Shown piece after piece: positions 1 through 5,015 of a stretch of DNA of 5,015 nucleotides. The position numbers were made by a program, and so were the translations under genes. Source of the DNA: an uncultured Sphingobacteriia bacterium (GTDB taxonomy: Bacteria > Bacteroidota > Bacteroidia > Chitinophagales > Chitinophagaceae); the NCBI GenBank assembly GCA_945957225.1, contig CAMFKK010000227.1, positions 1 to 5,015 of the forward strand, read 5' to 3'. The stretch's first letter is position 1. Each line of letters starts with the position of its first letter. The notes beneath the pieces were generated by a model that was not told the origin of the DNA, made no database searches, and saw only the letters and a list, made by a program, of their open reading frames with translations.

Positions 1-26
1 CAGCGTCAGATGTGTATAAGAGACAG
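1..26 (+). other. Untrimmed Nextera/Tn5 sequencing adapter (artefact)
   Basis: Bases 8-26 read AGATGTGTATAAGAGACAG, the 19-bp Tn5 mosaic end used in Nextera libraries. Bases 1-7 (CAGCGTC) match the end of the Nextera read-1 adapter arm that precedes it. The match is exact and sits at the very edge of the window, as expected of untrimmed adapter at a contig end. The reading frame of the neighbouring SusC fragment is open down to about base 26 and meets a TAA at 17-19 inside the adapter, which supports a junction at 26/27. This is not a native transposon end and should be removed before annotation. Confidence 0.97.
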
Positions 27-28
27 GG

Positions 29-1027
29 TTCAATATTGGATTTGACTGGTTCTTGAACGATATTGATAATCTTGTATTAGCAGTTCCAACACCTCCTACT
101 GCAGGTATTCCAGGAAACAGCATTTCTCAGAATATTGGTACAGCTGAAAACAGGGGTATTGAGTTAACCATTGGTGGAGATATCATCCGTAGCAAAGATT
201 TCAATTGGAATGTAAGTTTCAACTACACCAATGTTCAAAATAAAATCAAGTCTTTGTATACCATTGGTGGAACACCTGTATTAACCATTCCTGGATCTTA
301 TAACAATATTGAAGTTGGTCAGTCTTTGAACTACCTCTATGGTTATAGATATGCTGGTGTAAATACAGCCAATGGTAATCCCATGTATTATAACAATAGT
401 GACCAATTGGTACAACACAATATTGCCAATGGTGCTTATTATCTTGCTACTAGCAAGAATGATCCAACCTTGGGTACACAAACCTCTTTGGGTCTAGCAG
501 ATAGACGAAATCTTGGTTTGAGCTTGCCTACTTTCTTTGGTGGTTTTTCCAACAGTATTCGTTATAAGCAATTTGGTTTAGAATTTTTAATCCGTTATTC
601 TGGTGGAAACAAAGTGATGAATATTACACGTCAAGAAGCTTTGTTGAGTCAGAACTTCCACAACAATGGTGTTGAAATTTTGAACCGTTGGACCACACCT
701 GGACAAGTAACCAATGTGCCAAGATTGGTGCAAGGTCAAAGTAACAATATTAACCAAAATGGCTTGGCCATTTCAAGATTTGTTGAGTCAGGTGATTTTG
801 TTCGCTTGCAAAACGTAACCTTCAGTTATAGTATCAATAGTCAACGTTTATTGGATCATACCAATGGCTATGTGAAGTCTATGCGCTTCTTTGTTCAAGG
901 ACAGAACTTGGCACTTTGGACAAAGTATTCTGGATTAGATCCTGAGAATGCATCACAAGCAGGCCAAGATAATGCGGTTTCTCCTCAACCAAGAACCCTT
1001 TCATTTGGTCTAAACGTTGGATTCTAA
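29..1027 (+). CDS. SusC/RagA-family TonB-dependent transporter, C-terminal fragment (5' truncated)
   Basis: This is the last 332 codons of an outer-membrane TonB-dependent transporter that imports oligomeric nutrients together with its SusD partner. Full family members are usually about 1000 residues, so roughly two thirds is missing: signal peptide, plug and first barrel strands. Visible family marks are the barrel segment with ENRGIEL (bases 146-166), LQNVTFSYSI near 810-840, QGQNLALWTKYSGLDPE (896-946), and the ending PRTLSFGLNVGF, whose terminal Phe is typical of outer-membrane barrels. The TTG at 53 is an internal Leu codon, not a start: the frame continues upstream as FNIGFDWF to base 29, where adapter replaces genomic DNA. 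The stop is TAA at 1025-1027. A SusD gene follows 36 bases later with no terminator between, so the two are co-transcribed. Family assignment is secure; the substrate is unknown. Confidence 0.95.
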   Translation, partial: FNIGFDWFLNDIDNLVLAVPTPPTAGIPGNSISQNIGTAENRGIELTIGGDIIRSKDFNWNVSFNYTNVQNKIKSLYTIGGTPVLTIPGSYNNIEVGQSLNYLYGYRYAGVNTANGNPMYYNNSDQLVQHNIANGAYYLATSKNDPTLGTQTSLGLADRRNLGLSLPTFFGGFSNSIRYKQFGLEFLIRYSGGNKVMNITRQEALLSQNFHNNGVEILNRWTTPGQVTNVPRLVQGQSNNINQNGLAISRFVESGDFVRLQNVTFSYSINSQRLLDHTNGYVKSMRFFVQGQNLALWTKYSGLDPENASQAGQDNAVSPQPRTLSFGLNVGF

Positions 1028-1063
1028 AAAATACATTAACAGATTAACTATAAAACAAACAAA

Positions 1064-2686
1064 ATGAGATTCAATAAATTTTTTACAGCTACTGCAGTTT
1101 CAGTGTTAGTACTGGCTGCTACAGGTTGCGAAAAGGTTCTGAATGAAGCTCCATATACAGCTTTTACAGATGAGAGTGTATTTACCACTCCAGAAAGGGC
1201 TTTATTGGCGCTGAATGGCGTATACGATGCTGGTCAAACTGGTAGCACCACTTTGGCTGGTCGTGGATATCCATTTGGAGCTGCAACCGTTGAACAGGGT
1301 GAGTGTCGTGGAGAAGATATGGTCAACTTGGCTGCCTTCTACCAGATTACTTATCAGGGTACCTATACCCCTACCACTGCCAATAATCAGGCCATGTGGG
1401 ATAATACTTACAACATGATTAATAAAGCCAATATTGCAATTGATGGCTTTAAAAAAGTGGGTGCTTCAGGGATTATCTCTTCAACTTTGGCTACTCAGTA
1501 TGAAGCAGAATGCCGTTTCCTTAGAGCATTGGGCACACATGAATTATTGATTCACTATGCGCGTCCTTTCTTAGATGGTAATGGGGCTGCATTGGGTGTT
1601 CCTTATAGAGAAAATGCTATAACCGGAAGTGCAAGTTTGGACAAGTTAAAAACAGAACCACGTCCAACTGTAGCTTATGACTATAGTAGAATTTTAAATG
1701 ACTTAAATTTTGCAGAAGCTAATTTGCCAAATACCAATGGTGTTTTAAGAGCTTCCAAAACAGCCGCTATTGCATTAAAGCAAAGAGTTTATATGCATAT
1801 GGGTCAGTGGGATAATGCAAAAACGGAAGGAGCAAAATTAATACCTGCAACCCTTACCCCATTAACCCCATCTGCTACCACTAGTTTGATTGGTGGAAAT
1901 AGTTTGATGGCTAATCCAGCAGGCGCTTTTGGTTTGCCAGGCGGAAATAGTATAACAGTTGAGAATATTTTCTCTTTCAAAAATGATCCATTAGATAATG
2001 GTAGTGTAAATGGTGCTATGGCACAAATGTTGGGTTCATCAGATTTGGGTGGACGTGGACTGGTTTCTATCTCTCCCATCATTTGGAACAATGCTGGTTG
2101 GTTGGCTAATGATACAAGAAGATCCAATTTGTATAGATTGGGTGGTACATCTAATGGTACCAGTGCTGCCGGTTTGGCCATCATGACCACCAAGTACACT
2201 GACTATGTAAACAGAGGAGATAATTGCCCTATTATACGCTTTGCAGAAGTATTGTTGAATCAGGCAGAAATTGAAGCCAGACTTTCACCATCAGCAGTTT
2301 CTCAAAGAGCTATTGATTTATTGAATATGGTACGCAACCGTGCTAGTGCTGCACCTGCAACTACCCAATACACAGCCGCTAGTTTTTCAAATGCTACTGC
2401 ATTAGTTGCAGCCATTTTGTTAGAACGCAGAATTGAATTCCTTGCAGAAGGTAGACGTTGGCCAGATATTCACAGAACAGCACAAGATCCAATAACTGCA
2501 CTTAGAGCTCCAGGTATCCCAGCAAAAATGGCCAATGGTACCAGTGGCTCAGCATTATATGGTATTGGTGTTCCAGTAAATCCATTACAGCCAGGTATCC
2601 CTTATAGTGATTACCGCTTTATCTGGCCTATCCCTATTGGAGAAGTTACTCAGAATCCCATTATTGTTCAAAATCCAGGCTATTAA
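1064..2686 (+). CDS. RagB/SusD-family nutrient-uptake outer-membrane lipoprotein
   Basis: This is a complete 540-residue protein, normal for SusD/RagB proteins, which are surface lipoproteins that bind the substrate and act as a lid on their SusC transporter. Residues 1-21 form a lipoprotein signal peptide ending in the lipobox ATG-C, so Cys22 would be lipidated. The N-terminal SusD-like domain begins LNEAPYTAFTDESVF and includes RGEDMVN (82-88) and the helix with ECRFLRAL (149-156). The helical TPR-like core includes SKTAAIALKQRVYMHMGQWDNA. The C-terminal SusD/RagB domain carries RFAEVLLNQAE (about 392-402), LLNMVRNRA, ERRIEFLAEGRRWPDIHR (454-471) and FIWPIPIGEV, and ends in the classic QNPGY. 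The ATG at 1064 is chosen because it opens the signal peptide; the leader is A-rich (AAACAAACAAA) with no Shine-Dalgarno, as usual in the phylum. It lies 36 bases after the SusC fragment and 18 before the DUF4397 gene. Ligand-contact residues cannot be assigned by eye. Confidence 0.97.
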   Translation: MRFNKFFTATAVSVLVLAATGCEKVLNEAPYTAFTDESVFTTPERALLALNGVYDAGQTGSTTLAGRGYPFGAATVEQGECRGEDMVNLAAFYQITYQGTYTPTTANNQAMWDNTYNMINKANIAIDGFKKVGASGIISSTLATQYEAECRFLRALGTHELLIHYARPFLDGNGAALGVPYRENAITGSASLDKLKTEPRPTVAYDYSRILNDLNFAEANLPNTNGVLRASKTAAIALKQRVYMHMGQWDNAKTEGAKLIPATLTPLTPSATTSLIGGNSLMANPAGAFGLPGGNSITVENIFSFKNDPLDNGSVNGAMAQMLGSSDLGGRGLVSISPIIWNNAGWLANDTRRSNLYRLGGTSNGTSAAGLAIMTTKYTDYVNRGDNCPIIRFAEVLLNQAEIEARLSPSAVSQRAIDLLNMVRNRASAAPATTQYTAASFSNATALVAAILLERRIEFLAEGRRWPDIHRTAQDPITALRAPGIPAKMANGTSGSALYGIGVPVNPLQPGIPYSDYRFIWPIPIGEVTQNPIIVQNPGY

Positions 2687-2704
2687 TCTTCAAAAAACAA
2701 AAGC

Positions 2705-3496
2705 ATGAAAAAACAAATCATCCATAAAGCTGGTCTATTTGCTTTGCTATTTGGAGCAATGGCCACTATGAATTCCTGTTCTAAGGAATTGCCCGCTGCA
2801 GAAGCGGATCCCAATCCTTCTGCATTGGTAGCAGTTCACAATTTTGCATTGTTGGTTCCCTCTAACCTTACGGTGATGTTAAACAATGCCAATCTCTCCG
2901 TATTGGGAGCTCCTGCATCAATTGCCTACGGAGGATCATTATCAGGTCCTTATGCAGGTGTTAAGCCAGGAGCTACAACAGTAGGATTAAGAACCCTTAC
3001 CGGCACGGCCGATCTAGTAAGCAAATCAGCAACACTTGTTGCTTCAAGTGCTACTTCTGTATTTGCTTATGATACTTTAACCCCTGCTGGAACTATTAAA
3101 GCCATTGCACTCAATAATAATATGACTGCTCCAGCAGCAGGTACGGCCAATCTGCGCTTTTTGAACTTATCTCCAACAAGTGCAGTTTTAAGCGCGGTAT
3201 TAACCAGAACAGCTGATGGTTTTGGGGTGGCAACAACTGGATCAACCACATTTGGTAATGTGGCTTATGTGGGTAGTACAACCCCAAATGAAGCTACCCT
3301 ATCCAATTTTACCAATATTCCAGTTGGAACATATACCCTAGCATTGGTTTCAGGTACAACTCCTGTTGCTACAACTACCTTAACCATTAGAGAAGGTAAA
3401 GCCTATTCTTTGGTGGCTCGTGGTTATGCAGCAGGAAGACCAGGTACCACCACAGCACAAGCCCTAGGTGCAACACTGATTTTGCACAATCCATAA
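2705..3496 (+). CDS. DUF4397-like lipoprotein, probable SusCD accessory protein
   Basis: This is a 263-residue protein with a lipoprotein signal peptide: basic MKKQIIHK, a hydrophobic stretch, then MNS-C, giving Cys25 as the likely lipidation site. The mature part looks like two beta-sandwich repeats rich in Ala, Thr, Ser and Val. The first spans about 40-125. The second starts near 148 with ANLRFLNLSPTS and contains IPVGTYTLALVSGTTPVATTTLTIREGKAYSLVARG (205-240), the core pattern of DUF4397 domains. The linker NNNMTAPAAGTANLRFLNLSP also resembles proteins with this domain. Its biochemical function is unknown; the domain is often found in cell-surface proteins. It is last in the operon, 18 bases after the SusD stop and 26 bases before the terminator hairpin, the place where SusE/SusF-like accessory lipoproteins often sit. 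A role in ligand binding or retention at the surface is inference. ATG 2705 is supported by the signal peptide. Domain call is by eye and fairly sure. Confidence 0.82.
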   Translation: MKKQIIHKAGLFALLFGAMATMNSCSKELPAAEADPNPSALVAVHNFALLVPSNLTVMLNNANLSVLGAPASIAYGGSLSGPYAGVKPGATTVGLRTLTGTADLVSKSATLVASSATSVFAYDTLTPAGTIKAIALNNNMTAPAAGTANLRFLNLSPTSAVLSAVLTRTADGFGVATTGSTTFGNVAYVGSTTPNEATLSNFTNIPVGTYTLALVSGTTPVATTTLTIREGKAYSLVARGYAAGRPGTTTAQALGATLILHNP

Positions 3497-3522
3497 TTGT
3501 CAGTTTTAGTAATTGTTGAATA

Positions 3523-3556
3523 GGAGGTTGTCTTTCAAAAGACAGCCTCTTTTTTT
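3523..3556 (+). terminator. Strong rho-independent terminator of the SusCD-DUF4397 operon
   Basis: Bases 3524-3534 pair with 3539-3549 to give an 11-bp stem with one G-U pair (3528/3545) and a four-base loop, TCAA (3535-3538). Seven T residues follow (3550-3556). It lies 26 bases after the stop codon of the DUF4397 gene. There is no matching T run on the other side, so it works in the + direction only. It separates the upstream operon from the second transporter gene. Confidence 0.93.
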
Positions 3557-3620
3557 CTATTTCCTTTGGTCTGCCATTTGCCTTTCATCATTTAACTGTC
3601 ATTTTCCTGAATTAGTAAAC

Positions 3621-3648
3621 TTTGGCAACCCTGATTAGGCTAGTTTTA
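3621..3648 (+). promoter_or_regulatory. Tentative Bacteroidota-type promoter for second SusC gene
   Basis: TTTG at 3621-3624 is followed 16 bases later by TAGTTTTA (3641-3648), which matches five of the six fixed positions of the TAnnTTTG -7 box. The usual gap to the -33 element is nearer 20 bases, so the spacing is short. If real, transcription would start near 3655 and leave an untranslated leader of about 240 bases. This is the better of two weak candidates; the other is TAAAATTG at 3808-3815, which has no TTTG at the right distance. Confidence 0.2.
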
Positions 3649-3855
3649 TGCCTTGTTTCCGCAAGAAATAACATAAAAGCCGCAGTTTTTTGAGCTTTTT
3701 TACTGTAATACCGGAGAAAAAAATAATAAGTGTTTTTTAATTAATATTTAAGTCCTGCTTTGTAAATCATTTAGGTATTAATAATAACGCTTGTTCGTTT
3801 AATTTTTTAAAATTGCAGCTTAAGTCAACAAACCAATGTCTTAAATGTTATGAAC

Positions 3856-3869
3856 TTGTTATTTAACAA
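3856..3869. repeat. Perfect AT-rich inverted repeat upstream of second SusC start
   Basis: TTGTTA-TT-TAACAA is a perfect 6+2+6 palindrome ending 27 bases before the ATG at 3897. It is too AT-rich and tightly spaced to make a stable RNA hairpin, so if functional it is more likely an operator for a dimeric repressor or activator. An AT-rich palindrome of this size can also arise by chance in such DNA. No regulator gene is present in the window to pair it with. Confidence 0.4.
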
Positions 3870-3896
3870 TCGCCCCCAAAAACAAAAAACTAAACT

Positions 3897-5015
3897 ATGA
3901 GAAGAGTACTCACGATGTTCCTGTGCATGGTGTTAGCTTGTTCTTCCTTGATGGCCCAGAATAGGACCATTACTGGAAAAGTAGCTGACGAGACCGGCAA
4001 ATTGTTGGAAGGCGCATCTGTTCAGGCGAAAGGTTCCAAAACTGCTGTATTAACAAAAGCAGATGGATCTTTCTCTATTCAGGTTGCACCTAGTGTTAAA
4101 TCCATTATTGTATCCTATGTAGGATCAGACGCAATGGAAATTGCTTTAAACGGAGAATCTGTTTATGCCATTTCATTGAAGAAAAAAGTGGATCCACTAG
4201 AAGAAGTAGTGGTAACAGGTTATCAAGCCCGTAAGAAAAGGGATGAGGCTGGCGCTATTTCTTCTATTAAAGCCGCGCAAATTGAAAACCTACCAAACGC
4301 CTCTTTAGATAAGGCTTTACAAGGTAAGGCTGCAGGTGTATTGGTTCAAGCAAGCAACGGTTTACCTGGTGGTGCTATCAACGTGAGGATTCGTGGTCAG
4401 GGATCATACCTAGCGGGTAATGATCCTTTGTACATTGTGGACGGTGTTCAAATCAACACCCGTTCAGATGGTAACTTTACCCAGAATAACCCATTGGCTT
4501 TCTTAAACCCTGATGATATTGAAACCATTGATATCTTAAAAGACGCAGCTTCTGCTGCTATTTATGGTTCAAACGCATCTAATGGTGTTGTGATTATTAC
4601 CACCAAAAAGGGTAAAGCAGGTAAAACTAAGTTTAACGCTAACGTATACATGGGTTCTGTGCAGTTGATGAAAAAATTGGAAATGTCTAATTCCCAAGAA
4701 TATTTTCAAATGAGAGCAGAAGCTTATGGAAATGCCAATAACCTTCCTTGGAATGATGTTGCAGTTTTAAGAACCGTATTAAACGAGTTACGTGTACCCA
4801 ATGCAGCCACATTAACTCAGGCTCAAGCTTTGGCTGCTGCAGCTGCGCTTCCTACCTATGATTGGCAGGACGCTGCATTCCGTACGGGTTCTATACAGAA
4901 CTATGAATTGAGTGCAAGCGGTGGTAATGATAAAACTACATTCCGTATTGCTGGAAACTATTCATTACAAGAAGCCAATGTTACAAAGGCCGATTTTAAG
5001 CGTGCTGGTTTGCGT
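3897..5015 (+). CDS. SusC/RagA-family TonB-dependent transporter, N-terminal part (runs off window)
   Basis: The frame is open for 373 codons and has no stop before the window edge; a full family member would be about 1000 residues. Residues 1-20 form a signal peptide (MRRVLTMFLCMVLACSSLMA) with likely cleavage after Ala20. Residues about 23-97 are a carboxypeptidase-regulatory-like beta-sandwich (RTITGKVADETGKLLEGASV, ADGSFSI, SYVG). The TonB box region is EEVVVTGY (102-109), contacted by TonB for energy. The plug follows, with LQGKAAGVLV (141-150), VRIRGQGS (163-170), PLYIVDGV (177-184) and the SusC/RagA signature region around NPDDIETIDILKDAASAAIYG, NASNGVVIITTKKGK (204-240). The first barrel part includes YDWQDAAFRTGSIQNYELSASGG (321-343). 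There is no STN domain, so signalling to an anti-sigma factor is not expected. ATG 3897 is chosen because it opens the signal peptide; the upstream leader is A-rich without Shine-Dalgarno. A SusD partner should lie beyond the window. Substrate is unknown. Confidence 0.96.
   Translation, partial: MRRVLTMFLCMVLACSSLMAQNRTITGKVADETGKLLEGASVQAKGSKTAVLTKADGSFSIQVAPSVKSIIVSYVGSDAMEIALNGESVYAISLKKKVDPLEEVVVTGYQARKKRDEAGAISSIKAAQIENLPNASLDKALQGKAAGVLVQASNGLPGGAINVRIRGQGSYLAGNDPLYIVDGVQINTRSDGNFTQNNPLAFLNPDDIETIDILKDAASAAIYGSNASNGVVIITTKKGKAGKTKFNANVYMGSVQLMKKLEMSNSQEYFQMRAEAYGNANNLPWNDVAVLRTVLNELRVPNAATLTQAQALAAAAALPTYDWQDAAFRTGSIQNYELSASGGNDKTTFRIAGNYSLQEANVTKADFKRAGLR

Larger units (their letters stand above)
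3557..3896 (+). other. Long AT-rich intergenic leader before second SusC gene
   Basis: These 340 bases hold no convincing protein gene, tRNA or known riboswitch that I can recognise. The stretch is richer in A and T than the genes around it, with runs such as TTAATTAA (3737-3744). It should hold the promoter of the downstream transporter, because a strong terminator lies just upstream. Two near-matches to the Bacteroidota -7 box (TAnnTTTG) are TAGTTTTA at 3641-3648 and TAAAATTG at 3808-3815, but neither has a well-spaced -33 TTTG. A weak hairpin, AAAAGC 3675-3680 with GCTTTT 3694-3699, is followed by a short T run. TTAAGTC occurs at 3748-3754 and again at 3820-3826. The last 25 bases are CCCCC followed by A-rich DNA with no Shine-Dalgarno. 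Confidence 0.75.

Noticed and set aside
8..26. Native Tn5-like transposon end
   Set aside because: The mosaic end is a hyperactive synthetic hybrid sequence, it is preceded by Nextera primer bases, and it sits at the contig edge; no transposase is present.
281..481. Reverse-strand ORF of 66 codons
   Set aside because: It is an antisense shadow of the SusC barrel with no leader or family features.
1215..1418. Forward ORF of 67 codons in another frame
   Set aside because: It overlaps the conserved N-terminal SusD domain in a different frame and has no supporting signal.
1804..2199. Reverse-strand ORF of 131 codons
   Set aside because: It lies wholly inside the SusD gene, whose family motifs run through this region on the + strand, and its product resembles no family I know.
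3067..3249. Reverse-strand ORF of 60 codons
   Set aside because: It is an antisense shadow of the DUF4397-like gene, explained by that gene's Ala/Thr-rich codons.
3648..3671. Seven-codon ORF (MPCFRKK) upstream of the weak hairpin, as an attenuator leader peptide
   Set aside because: It has no run of regulatory codons, and the best promoter candidate would start transcription after its ATG.
3897..5015. Horizontal transfer or unusual codon use in the second SusC
   Set aside because: A hand count shows slightly more AAC than AAT for Asn here than in the first SusC, but the numbers are small and may reflect expression level or chance.
1..5015. CRISPR array, tRNA, rRNA, insertion sequence or defence system
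   Set aside because: No regularly spaced repeats, RNA-gene signatures, transposase or nuclease motifs are visible; the coding sequence is accounted for by the uptake genes.

Overview
The window is a piece of a Bacteroidota genome, most likely from the Chitinophagaceae or a close relative. The phylum call rests on SusC/RagA and SusD/RagB nutrient-uptake proteins, AT-rich DNA, and A-rich leaders without Shine-Dalgarno sequences. The family-level guess comes from the style of the SusC and SusD proteins and is an inference only. All supported genes lie on the + strand.

Bases 1-26 are not genomic. They match the Illumina Nextera (Tn5) read-1 adapter, ending in the complete 19-bp mosaic end, so genomic sequence starts at base 27 and the first gene is cut there by the assembly. 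Bases 29-1027 encode the C-terminal barrel of a SusC/RagA-type TonB-dependent outer-membrane transporter. A complete SusD/RagB-family surface lipoprotein follows at 1064-2686, and then a complete DUF4397-like lipoprotein at 2705-3496. Gaps of 36 and 18 bases with no terminator between them indicate one operon. A strong intrinsic terminator at 3523-3556 closes it.

A 400-base AT-rich intergenic stretch (3497-3896) separates this operon from a second SusC/RagA-family transporter gene. That gene starts at ATG 3897 and runs off the window edge at 5015. The portion present has a signal peptide, a carboxypeptidase-regulatory-like domain, a TonB box, the plug domain with the SusC signature region, and the first part of the barrel. 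The leader contains a perfect AT-rich inverted repeat (3856-3869) and a 16-codon upstream ORF whose stop overlaps the transporter start. No promoter matches the Bacteroidota consensus convincingly.

By family knowledge, SusC and SusD form a lidded pair in the outer membrane: SusD captures a glycan, peptide or other oligomer and SusC imports it with energy from TonB. The DUF4397 lipoprotein is probably an accessory envelope protein of unknown role. No glycoside hydrolase, peptidase, sigma/anti-sigma pair or other regulator is visible, so the substrate cannot be assigned. I see no convincing new biological system. The points most worth checking are the adapter artefact, the two neighbouring SusC-type transporters, the DUF4397 partner and the leader of the second transporter.
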